Source of the DNA: Nitrospirota bacterium
GTDB lineage: Bacteria; Nitrospirota; Nitrospiria; Nitrospirales; Nitrospiraceae
Assembly (NCBI GenBank): GCA_016222925.1
Contig: JACRQB010000046.1
Span: 1-7,262 of the forward strand
Reading direction: 5' to 3'
DNA length: 7,262 nucleotides
Below are positions 1-6,857 of this stretch, piece by piece. The number at the start of each line of letters is the position of its first letter. Position 1 is the stretch's first letter. Under the pieces are notes generated by a model that was not told where the DNA came from, made no database searches, and saw only the letters and a program-made list of their open reading frames with translations. Made by a program: the position numbers and the translations under genes.

Positions 1-882
1 GGATGCCCACACCTTCGTCGTGAGCACGATCGACGCACGGCTCGCTTCGAGAACAGCGTTCCATCGTGACGGCGGATGTCCCGGATCAAGCGGAAGGTAG
101 ACTCCCCCGCACTTCCAGAGCCCGACCATCATGGCCACGTACTCGATACTCCGATCACCGAGTACGGCAACGATGGTCTCGGCACCGACACCGGCCATCG
201 ACAGGACACGGGCGATCCGACCGGCACGATCGTTCAGATCACGGTAGGTGATCACGTCCGTTCCACAGGAAACGGCCACGGCCAGAGGCGATCGCACCGC
301 CTGCGCTTCGAACAGACAGGCGACCCGGCCGTCGGTGTCGTCTGGTGAGGCCGTCTTGTTCCAATCGAGCAACATTCGCCGCCGCTCTTTGTCCATCAGC
401 ATTGGCAGATCGCTGAGCCGAGCCTGGGGATTGTCGACAACCCCTTCCAGGAGCCGCCGGAGATGGCTGGCCATCCGACCCATGGTCTCCTGATCGAAGA
501 GATCCCGGTTGTACTCGAACGCACAGTCCAACCCGGTCTCGTCTTCCGTCATATCGAGCGACAGATCAAACTTGGCGCCGCCCGCATCCAGTTCCATCGC
601 GCTGACCTCCAACGACGTCATCGCGAGCGTCCTGGCCAACGACGTTTGCAGCGCAAACATAACTTGGAACAGCGGCGTGTGGCTGAGCGAGCGGGCCGGT
701 TGCAGAGCGTCCACCAGTTGCTCGAACGGCAGGTCTTGGTGAGCCTGGGCTCCTAGGACCGTCTCCTGGACACGTGCCAGCAAATCCGCGAACGGTGGAT
801 TGCCGGAGAGGTCGGCCCGCAGGACGAGCGTATTGGCAAAGAACCCGATCAACGACTCCGTTTCCCGCTTCGACCGGTTGGC
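1..882 (-). pseudogene. NRPS, end of condensation domain and start of adenylation domain (partial)
   Basis: This is the continuation of the same NRPS in a second frame, open without a stop to the window edge. It begins with ANRSKRETESLIGFFANTL (882-826), the core C5 region of condensation domains. Next come HQDLPFEQLVDAL (C6), SLSHTPLFQVMFALQ (C7) and AKFDLSLDMTE. Then the linker LFEAQAVRSPLAVAV leads into an adenylation domain, with core A1 as ITYRDLNDRA (254-225) and core A2 as LWKCGGVYLPLDPG (120-79). The adenylation domain would activate an amino acid as its AMP ester, but all specificity-determining positions (A3 onward) lie beyond base 1, so no substrate can be named. No family start codon is expected here; the fragment depends on the upstream frame. 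An intact gene would join this to the first half. Confidence 0.86.
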
Positions 883-1627
883 CGCGTGCTCCGCGGTCGC
901 TCTGTATAGCCTGGCGGGGACGATCCGTCGGCAGATCGAGCACCGGCAGCTTCCCCTTCAATCTTTCTTTCCAATAGATCAGCCGCTCTTCGAGGACTGC
1001 TCCTTGTAGCCACCCCCGTTGCCAGACGGCATAGTCCGCGTACTGAATCGGGAGCGGAAGCAGCGGCGACGGCATGCCCGCCTCACAGGCCTCGTACAGG
1101 GCTCCGAATTCCCGCGCGAGAATCTGCGACGACCACCCATCACACACAATATGGTGGAGTACGAGAACCAGGATGTGTTCCCGTGGTCCCAGCTTGAGTA
1201 GACGCACCCGTATCAAGGGCCCGGTGCGCAGATCGAAAAGCCGATGGGCCTCAGCCCGTGCCGCCGCGGCTGCCGAAACCTCTCGTTCCGACGCCGATTC
1301 GAGGCTGAAATCTACTACCGGCACGTCTAGGGGGCGATGTTCTGCGATGACTTGCACCAACTCTCCGTCCGCTTCATCAAAAGTCGTGCGGAGGATCTCA
1401 TGCCGCCGAATAATTTCGTTGAGGCTCCAGATCGTCGCGTCCCGGTTGAGCGGACCGCGCAGTCGCACCGCCAATGCCGTGTTGTAGGAGGCGCTGTCCG
1501 GCTCCAACTGAGACAGAAACCACAAGCGCTGCTGGGCGAAACTCGCAGGGAAGACGTCCACGTTCGTCGAACTCGCGGTCGACACCGATGCGCCGGTGAT
1601 GCATGGATTGGTCTGCGTCTGGTTCAT
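566..1627 (-). pseudogene. NRPS, N-terminal condensation domain (first half, before a frame break)
   Basis: This is the 5' part of a nonribosomal peptide synthetase. The ATG at 1627 overlaps the hydroxylase stop (ATGA), with AGGGA 6 nt upstream. A linker of about 25 residues leads into a condensation domain: FPASFAQQRLWFLSQLEP (26-43, core C1), RHEILRTTF (75-83, C2), the active-site motif LHHIVCDGWS (157-166, C3, catalytic His159), YADYAVWQRGW (196-206) and LPVLDLPTDRPR (227-238). Condensation domains form the peptide bond between two carrier-bound substrates. Having one at the very N terminus means this protein either accepts a peptide from another NRPS or starts with an acyl chain. Homology in this frame ends at DRGAR (residue 248, base 884). 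The remaining residues to the stop at 566 are out-of-frame translation, and the domain resumes in another frame at about 882. As written, the synthetase would be truncated. Confidence 0.88.
876..890 (-). other. Frame break with missing segment in the NRPS condensation domain
   Basis: The first frame is family-like to DRGAR (last codon 886-884), and the second frame is family-like from ANRSKRETE (first codon 882-880). In condensation domains these two motifs are normally about 50 residues apart, separated by the C4 region and the 'LLxRYTGQxDIVVGxP' stretch. That block is absent, so roughly 150 bases appear lost. From frame arithmetic the net loss is 3k+2 bases. The flanks show no other damage. 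Confidence 0.78.
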
Positions 1628-2655
1628 CGCCGGTCCCTATTCGACTCGGCCATCGCCACCAGAATTTTTCTTGACCCCTTGAACGGCGTACGTCCGTGCG
1701 CGACCAGCATGTTATCGAGCATCATGATGTCGCCGTTTCTCCACGGGAACTGAACGGCGTGACATTGATAGACCGCTCGAATTTCTTCCAACACCGCCGT
1801 CTCGATCGGCGTCCCATCCCCGTAAAAAGCCTGCCGGGGAAGATCGTCCTCATCGATGAACGACAGCAGCGCCTCCCTCACGGTCGGCTCAAGATTCGAC
1901 ACATGGAACAAATGGGCCTGATTGAACCAGACGGTTTCCGACGTCCGTGGATGTACGGCCACCGCTTGACACACCTGGCGTGTGCGAAGCTCTCCGTTGG
2001 GTTTCCACTCGCAGGCGATACCCGACGCGCGGCAGAATCGTTCCACGACCGCGCGGTCCATGGTGTTGAAGACCTTGGTCCAGGGCACATCCAGGCCGTT
2101 GCCATAGTTGCGCACATACATCACACCCTTCTCGAGAAACCGCTCTCTGATGCGGGCCGGAATGCGCCGATACACCTCACGGCTATCGGCAATTGGCGTG
2201 TACCCACCTTCAGACGACGCTTGAGCACAATAGAACCAGATTTTCATCGGCCATTCGGTGGTGTAGGCCTGTTCGTTATGCAGAGGAATGTGTTGATGCG
2301 GGGGATACTCCGTCGAGGTATAGACCTGGTTTGCTACCTGTGAACGGGGGGTCGATCCGAACTCATAGGATGCTAAGTCAGGTGAGATCATTCTGACGAA
2401 GGTTTCGAAGTCGACCACTGATTCGATCGGGAACCCTCTGAACAGCAGTCCCCCGACGGTCGACAGATGCGCGCCTATCAGGTGCCCGATGACGTCCCGG
2501 TAATCCGCCACTGTCCGCTGATCCACTGGACTGATGACGACCGGAAGCCCTGTCTCATGGGATAGCTGACTCACCTGGCAAGACTCCAGGCCGAGTACTT
2601 CTCTCACACCTTCTTCGACAGGCATCGACGCGTTGTGGTTAAGATCATCGTGCAT
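1624..2655 (-). CDS. TauD/SyrP-type Fe(II)/2-oxoglutarate-dependent dioxygenase
   Basis: This encodes a 343-residue non-heme iron hydroxylase of the TauD/clavaminate synthase-like superfamily, in the subgroup found beside NRPS genes (SyrP-like). The iron triad is visible as His126-x-Glu128 (IPLHNEQAY) and His320 (DNMLVAHGRTPF). Arg329 nine residues later fits the 2-oxoglutarate carboxylate binder. WPMKIWFYCAQ, EGGYTPIADSREV, YVRNYGNGLD and VWFNQAHLFHVSNLEP are characteristic of this subgroup. HxE in place of HxD is also seen in AsnO-type amino acid hydroxylases. SyrP hydroxylates carrier-bound aspartate at the beta carbon; beta-hydroxy-aspartate is an iron ligand in many siderophores. Which amino acid is used here cannot be read from the sequence. 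The start at 2655 is set by GGGAGG 6 nt upstream; the in-frame extension to 2751 lies in the transferase gene. The stop overlaps the NRPS start by 4 nt. Confidence 0.93.
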   Translation of the reverse strand: MHDDLNHNASMPVEEGVREVLGLESCQVSQLSHETGLPVVISPVDQRTVADYRDVIGHLIGAHLSTVGGLLFRGFPIESVVDFETFVRMISPDLASYEFGSTPRSQVANQVYTSTEYPPHQHIPLHNEQAYTTEWPMKIWFYCAQASSEGGYTPIADSREVYRRIPARIRERFLEKGVMYVRNYGNGLDVPWTKVFNTMDRAVVERFCRASGIACEWKPNGELRTRQVCQAVAVHPRTSETVWFNQAHLFHVSNLEPTVREALLSFIDEDDLPRQAFYGDGTPIETAVLEEIRAVYQCHAVQFPWRNGDIMMLDNMLVAHGRTPFKGSRKILVAMAESNRDRR

Positions 2656-3460
2656 GATATTCCTCCCGTTCTCCGCCGCTCGCATCTGATCCGCTCGCCA
2701 GGCCCGCTGCTGAATCCCACCGCCATTGGAAACAACGGATCTTTGCGGCACAACCTTGCGTCACCAGTGCTCCGGCATACTCGGACCACAAGGGAAGGGT
2801 GAGCATGGCCCAGCGAGGATCTCTGATATCACCGTCGGCAGGATCCGCGACCGGCGACTCACACCGACCCGCCACATCGATTCGATTCAACGGCAAGGTC
2901 AGGCCGGCTCCGACAGCCTTGACGTAGGCCTCTTTGAGCGTCCACCAGGAATAAAACGTATCGACCTGCGCCGGCCCGTCCATTGAGGATAATAGTGTCT
3001 GCTCCCGTTTCGAGCAGGTGTACGAGGCCACATCGCGCCACGACAATTCGCGATCGCGCCATTCCACATCGACCCCAACCTCTCGGTCCCGCGCAAAGGC
3101 ACAGAGCACGAGAGCCCGCGCGTGCGAAAGATTGAAACGCATCGTCTCATCCTCCGACAGCAAACAGGGCTTCCCGTTGGGCCCGGCCATGAGTTGGATG
3201 GACGCCGGCGAACGGTCGAGATACCGCCCGAGCAACATCCTCAGGAGACCGTGCGCATGAACATACCGACGACGATCTTCCTTAAACGCAAAACGCGATG
3301 CGCGAATCCGCTCCTCTTCGCTCAGCGACCCATACAGAACGGATTCCGGCCATCGTTCGCGCAAATCGGCGCACCAGACATGCACGTCTCCCTCTTTGAG
3401 AGACGCTGGCGTCGGCATCGTTGAACGACCGGACCGTTCAGCGGGTATGGCGCTCATCAT
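2645..3460 (-). CDS. 4'-phosphopantetheinyl transferase, Sfp type
   Basis: This encodes a 271-residue Sfp-superfamily enzyme that transfers the phosphopantetheine arm of coenzyme A to a serine of carrier domains, converting apo-NRPS to its active form. Motifs in order: SRFAFKEDRRRYVHAHGLLR (55-74), PNGKP (94-98), RFNLSHA (108-114), VGVDVEW (128-134, with Mg2+-binding Asp131 and Glu133), and WWTLKEAYVKAVGAGL (172-187). The length is in the range of Sfp-type enzymes (about 220-280). The start at 3460 gives an ATGA overlap with the thioesterase stop and has AAGGGA just upstream. The next codon is also ATG (3457) and is nearly as good; the ATG giving MPTPAS (residue 15) lacks a binding site. The last 11 nt overlap the hydroxylase start. 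Its place inside the operon suggests it serves the adjacent NRPS. Confidence 0.96.
   Translation of the reverse strand: MMSAIPAERSGRSTMPTPASLKEGDVHVWCADLRERWPESVLYGSLSEEERIRASRFAFKEDRRRYVHAHGLLRMLLGRYLDRSPASIQLMAGPNGKPCLLSEDETMRFNLSHARALVLCAFARDREVGVDVEWRDRELSWRDVASYTCSKREQTLLSSMDGPAQVDTFYSWWTLKEAYVKAVGAGLTLPLNRIDVAGRCESPVADPADGDIRDPRWAMLTLPLWSEYAGALVTQGCAAKIRCFQWRWDSAAGLASGSDASGGEREEYHAR
2662..2667 (-). promoter_or_regulatory. Ribosome binding site of the hydroxylase gene
   Basis: GGGAGG lies 6 nt before the ATG at 2655, within the 3' end of the phosphopantetheinyl transferase gene. It decides the hydroxylase start against the longer in-frame opening that begins at 2751. Confidence 0.8.
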
Positions 3461-4218
3461 ACAATCCCTTGGGTGGCCAACTTGGAGCACAACGTTTCGA
3501 GCATGGGCTCTTGCGCGCTCCTCAGAAAAAAGTGGTCTCCTTGAAACAGCCAGAATTGAAACCGCTCACGAGCATGCCGCCGCCAAGCTCTCAAGTCGAC
3601 TCCGCTCACATGCTGGTCGCTCATCCCGCCGAATGCGGTGATAGAACAGCTCAACGGCGATTCCTCCCGGTAGACATACCGATCTCGGAGCGCAAAGTCC
3701 GCCCGAAGCGCGGGCAACATCAGCTGCATCAATTCAGGGTGATGGAGCACATCCGGAGGAGTCCCATTGAACCGATACAATCGATCGAGGAAATCGTTAT
3801 CGGACAGATCAGAAATCCGCTCCGAATCACGAAGATGCGGAGCCGGACAACCGGACACGAACAGATGACGTGGTTCAATCCCACCACGCCGACGCAACTC
3901 ACGCGCCAGTTCAAAACTCACCAACGCACCCACGCTGTGACCGAACAAAACGAACGGTCGATCCAGCCAAGGTTCCAACGCGTCGCATAACAGGGACGTC
4001 AGCCGAGGCAGGTCGTCGACCGGCGCCTCGGCGATTCTGGCCTCGCGCCCCGGAAGCTGGACCGCGCAGACTTCAACATCCTTCAGGAACTCACTCTCAG
4101 CCCAGCTTCGAAACACCGAGGCACCTCCGCCGGCATAGGGGAAACAGAACATCCGCACTCCCGAATTGACCGGTCGCGGTGTGACGATCCATGGCGTGAC
4201 GCACGAGGCGGTCAGCAT
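3457..4218 (-). CDS. Type II thioesterase (stand-alone alpha/beta hydrolase)
   Basis: This encodes a 253-residue type II thioesterase of the GrsT/PvdG class, the usual length for the family. The N-terminal strand RMFCFPYAGGGASVFRSW (22-39) and QLPGREAR (54-61) are typical. The catalytic triad is visible: Ser95 in GHSVG (93-97), Asp201 in FGGMSDQHVS, and His229 in GDHFFL. These enzymes hydrolyse wrong or stalled acyl groups from NRPS carrier domains; a discrete enzyme like this is normally for editing, not for final product release. The start at 4218 is chosen because it places the first conserved strand about 20 residues in and gives a 7-nt overlap (ATGCTGA) with the MbtH stop. The 46 in-frame residues upstream are MbtH coding sequence read in another frame. 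No good Shine-Dalgarno is present, so translation is probably coupled to MbtH. The stop overlaps the phosphopantetheinyl transferase start. Confidence 0.94.
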   Translation of the reverse strand: MLTASCVTPWIVTPRPVNSGVRMFCFPYAGGGASVFRSWAESEFLKDVEVCAVQLPGREARIAEAPVDDLPRLTSLLCDALEPWLDRPFVLFGHSVGALVSFELARELRRRGGIEPRHLFVSGCPAPHLRDSERISDLSDNDFLDRLYRFNGTPPDVLHHPELMQLMLPALRADFALRDRYVYREESPLSCSITAFGGMSDQHVSGVDLRAWRRHARERFQFWLFQGDHFFLRSAQEPMLETLCSKLATQGIV

Positions 4219-4457
4219 GATGGCGTCGTCGTTTTCTCTGTGCGTGCCTGTTCGTCCATCCATTTCCTCAAACTCAACGGCCGCATGTCGGTCCAGACCT
4301 CCGCGATGTGGGCTAGGCATTCGGCCTTGAGTCCGGTTTTCCCCTCGTCTCTCCATCCCAGCGGATTCTCGCGATAGGACGGCCAGATCGAGTATTGTTC
4401 TTCATGATTCACGACGACCTTGTACACAGTCGTATCTTCGCGTTCTTCGCTGTTCAT
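4212..4457 (-). CDS. MbtH-like NRPS accessory protein
   Basis: This encodes an 81-residue MbtH-family protein, slightly longer than the usual 65-75 because of a short charged C-terminal tail. The full family signature is present: NHEEQYSIWP (residues 17-26), NPLGWRD (31-37), L and I spaced as expected (48, 51), and VWTDMRPLSL (54-63). The three near-invariant tryptophans are at 25, 35 and 55. MbtH proteins bind NRPS adenylation domains in the cytoplasm and are often needed for their folding or activity. The ATG at 4457 is chosen because it has the best ribosome binding site in the window (AGGAGG, 7 nt upstream) and because the protein then begins just before the domain. The longer in-frame opening to 4754 only shadows the acylase. 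The start overlaps the acylase stop by 4 nt, and the stop overlaps the thioesterase start by 7 nt. Confidence 0.96.
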   Translation of the reverse strand: MNSEEREDTTVYKVVVNHEEQYSIWPSYRENPLGWRDEGKTGLKAECLAHIAEVWTDMRPLSLRKWMDEQARTEKTTTPSC

Positions 4458-6457
4458 CGTTTCTCCTCCTGGTGTAATTGATGTTCGCCGGATATTCGTT
4501 TCTGTTCGGCAACCATCTGTGTGGCTCGTGAGTAGGGAACCAGCATCAGCGTATGGGCCGGAGTTCCGGCCAAAAATGGCAGCGGCATCCCATTGCTCCA
4601 GTGATGTTGCTGATCCCGATAGTGCGGCGAAAATGGATGCCCGGACTGTCCACCGGGCATATGAAGGATACCCTTGTCCTGATGGCCGGGAGACACCACC
4701 AGCCGTTGGCTCGCCCCAAGACCATCCTGCATCACCCGAATACATTGCCCGCATCCCGATGCAGGTTCATCCGGCATGTTGAGGATGTAATTCAATCCCG
4801 GCGCGATTCCGGCAAGCGGATGCTCCATCCTGACGCGATTCAGATGTCCCCACCTCAACTCATCCACTGGAACGGAAGGATACTCCCCTTCCAACTCCCG
4901 GACGCTTTGCTCCACCGCGTTCACAAGAAACTCCGACCAACCCGAAAAGTGATCGGGATCCGGGTTCAGTTCAGGAATTTTCGTCGTCAGGAGATGCCGC
5001 AATGGGGTATCCAGGTCGCCGTCGTAGCTGAACTGCGCGTCCAGCTCCCGACAAGCTGACAAATAGGGAACAAACACAGAGCGTGAGAGTACCTGTCGAA
5101 ATCGGTGAATGAGCGCGAAACCACGGCTGTCGGCATCGGCCTTCCCATTCCATACCTCGAAAGCGTGGCGAGCCTTCGCCAGAGATGGTTGACGTCGGAT
5201 CACGGCGTCGGTTAACGACTCCTGAGCAAGCAGTCGGTAGAACTCATAGAACTGGCTTGTCGAATCCAATTGCAGATCAAACAGATCCCGTTCCTGGATT
5301 TGTGTCATGGTCTCCAGTCGCTGTGCGATTCTGAACGCACGATACCCATTGGCAAAGGAGTGACCGACTACGTGGGGATAAGAAGCATCCAGCATACGTT
5401 GATTGGCGCTGACGACAAACCCAGACTGAGGGTCAAACACTTTCGGGATTGCATCCGGAGACACATATCCCGTCCACCCAACGCGGCCGTCCGCCCAAGA
5501 CACACTGACCGAACCGTCAAACCCTCGGCGCATGGGAATTTTTCCCGTGTAAGTCCAGGCAATATGGCCGTCGCTGTCCGCAAGAATGACATTATTTGCA
5601 GGACCTCCAGCACGATTCATGACCGTTATGGCCTCGCCTACCGATCGAGCTCGATCCATGGCGAGCTGTCCGAGATCAACGGCTTCAGGATCGAGCGCAG
5701 TCCAACGAACGGCCACTGGGCTCTCCAGCAATGAATGCTGTGAAACCGGTCCCCAGATAGTCTCTTTGAATTCCGCCACGAAATCAGGAGCACCTTTCAC
5801 TTTGATGATTTCACGCCTGCTCGCAAATCGTTTCCAGCCTCCTGGAGTCTTGTACTCGTTTGAATCGACAGGATTGATCTCCAATCGTACGAGGTCCAGA
5901 AAATCTCCCTCGACATTGGTCACGCCCCAGGCCACGAGCCCATTGGTGCCGGCGACGACGACCGGAATGCCGGGAACGACGACACCGGTGATCTCGATCT
6001 GCTCGTATCGAAGCTGGACCCGGTACCAGATATTGGGAACAGCCATGTCCAAGTGCATGTCGTTTGCGAGAACAGCGCGGCCATCTACCGTCTTGGCTCC
6101 ACGAACCGCCCACCCGTTCGAACCTAATCCGCTCCTGCCGAATCGAACCATGGTCGTCCTGCGAGCTTGTATCTGATCGACCGGTCTCCTCCGTAAGGCC
6201 GCCAGTGCCTGCACAGGAATCGGTGAATGAACAGAAAGATGGGACTTCTTATCTAACAATGCTTCCGTATACGAATCCGTCTCGGGAACGAGAAATGAGA
6301 CGACTTCGGGAGGCAACGTCTGCTCCATCACCGTCCGCATCCGCTCCTCTTCTTCGACACCGCTCAACATCTGGAAGATTCCCAGCAAGATCAGAAGACT
6401 GTCTTCTGCTTTCCAACGCTCAGGTTCATATCCAAGGAGCAAAAACTCGAACGGCGA
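4454..6457 (-). pseudogene. Penicillin acylase family (PvdQ-like) acylase, C-terminal part with catalytic beta chain
   Basis: This is the rest of the acylase, one frame away from its N-terminal part. Homology begins with SPFEFLLLGYEPERW near 6457; the open frame itself reaches back to a TTG at 6526. About 110 residues on, GLGSNGWAV gives the autocatalytic cleavage site. The serine codon at 6121-6119 is the predicted N-terminal nucleophile of the beta chain. Counting from it, beta-23 is His (in LANDMHLD), as in PvdQ and cephalosporin acylases and unlike Gln in E. coli penicillin G acylase. Asn beta-240 (in VVSANQRML) fits the oxyanion-hole Asn241 of penicillin acylase. The block GIPVVVAGTNGLVAWGVTN is also typical. 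The catalytic parts therefore look intact. PvdQ removes the fatty acyl chain from the pyoverdine precursor in the periplasm, and relatives hydrolyse acyl-homoserine lactones; a maturation role here is inferred from the NRPS neighbours. The stop overlaps the MbtH start (ATGA, 4457-4454). Confidence 0.88.
4465..4470 (-). promoter_or_regulatory. Ribosome binding site of the MbtH gene
   Basis: A perfect AGGAGG lies 7 nt before the ATG at 4457, inside the last codons of the acylase. It decides the MbtH start. It is the strongest Shine-Dalgarno site seen in the window, which fits a small accessory protein needed in good supply. Confidence 0.85.
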
Positions 6458-6857
6458 GATTAAGGACTTCCCGCTGATCTTGAGGCAATCGAGCGGTAAT
6501 GGCTCGAGCTGTCCCACTGAATCCAAAAGTCCGCTGCTTCACATCGGTTTCGCGCATCGTCTCACCCAGAACCTCGGCCAGCTGTCCGGCACTGGCACGA
6601 CGCAGAAGATCCATTTGAAAAAGCCGGTCGCGCGCGGTGACATAGCCGAGTGCGCGGGTCGCATCTGCTCGTGAGTCTGCTGCAATAGTCGGAATACCGT
6701 AGGCATCCGACGTGACCGTCACCGGCCTCTGCAATCCGGTGGCATCCACTTTCCCTTCCAACATCGGCAACGAGGCTCGAATCATGACCACGACGTAGCC
6801 TAGACCGGCAGCGAGAACGAGGCAGACGATGACCAATGAGCGAACGGTGCGTTTCAT
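6426..6857 (-). pseudogene. Penicillin acylase family (PvdQ-like) acylase, N-terminal part before a frame break
   Basis: This is the first part of an Ntn-hydrolase acylase. The ATG at 6857 overlaps the aminotransferase stop by 4 nt; the nearest GGAG lies about 14 nt upstream, so translation is probably coupled. Residues 1-30 are a basic start followed by a hydrophobic stretch (VRSLVIVCLVLAAGLGYVVV), read as a signal peptide or membrane anchor, which would place the enzyme in the periplasm. Residues 45-110 carry the alpha-chain hallmarks: PVTVTSDAYGIPTIAA, LGYVTARDRLFQMDLLRR and GQLAEVLGE. Family-like sequence runs to LPQDQREVLN (residue 133, base 6459). The frame then continues as unrelated residues and stops at 6426. 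The 'AYxxGVNA' segment that normally follows is absent, and homology resumes in another frame at about 6457. As written, the sequence would yield a 143-residue fragment with no catalytic chain. It belongs with the entry at 4454-6457. Confidence 0.85.
6452..6461 (-). other. Frame break with missing segment in the acylase
   Basis: Family-like sequence in the first frame ends at VLN (codon 6461-6459), and family-like sequence in the second frame begins at SPF (from 6457). The two halves are separated by essentially no sequence, yet the family normally has about 15 more residues here, including the 'AYxxGVNA' helix. The start-to-stop distance (6857 to 4454, 2404 nt) is one base more than a multiple of three, so the net loss must be 3k+2 bases. 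None of the three minus-strand frames holds the missing helix. This is a deletion relative to the family. Whether it is real or an assembly error cannot be told from the sequence. Confidence 0.75.

Noticed and set aside
876..890. Programmed ribosomal frameshift as the explanation for the NRPS break
   Set aside because: I see no slippery heptamer or obvious stimulatory structure, and a frameshift would not account for the roughly 50 missing residues.
1696..2343. Long plus-strand open frame (215 codons) opposite the hydroxylase
   Set aside because: It lies wholly antisense to a gene with clear family motifs, has no recognisable domain, and is rich in Arg/His/Pro as antisense translation of GC-rich coding DNA usually is.
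2655..2751. Upstream start for the hydroxylase (375 residues)
   Set aside because: The extension lies in the transferase gene and lacks a binding site of the quality of the GGGAGG before 2655.
3421..3990. Plus-strand open frame (189 codons) opposite the thioesterase
   Set aside because: It is antisense to an intact thioesterase with a full catalytic triad and shows no motif of its own.
4218..4356. Upstream start for the thioesterase (299 residues)
   Set aside because: The extra 46 residues overlap the conserved core of MbtH and do not resemble any thioesterase N terminus; the start at 4218 overlaps the MbtH stop in the usual coupled manner.
4212..4754. Longer start for the MbtH gene, giving 180 residues
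   Set aside because: The first 99 residues are acylase coding sequence read in another frame. The ATG at 4457 has a perfect binding site and gives the normal family length.
6426..6526. The acylase as two genuine genes, the second starting at the TTG at 6526
   Set aside because: The first 23 residues of that frame resemble nothing in the family and cover the same bases that encode good alpha-chain sequence in the other frame. Split genes in this family are made by autoproteolysis of one chain, not by two reading frames.
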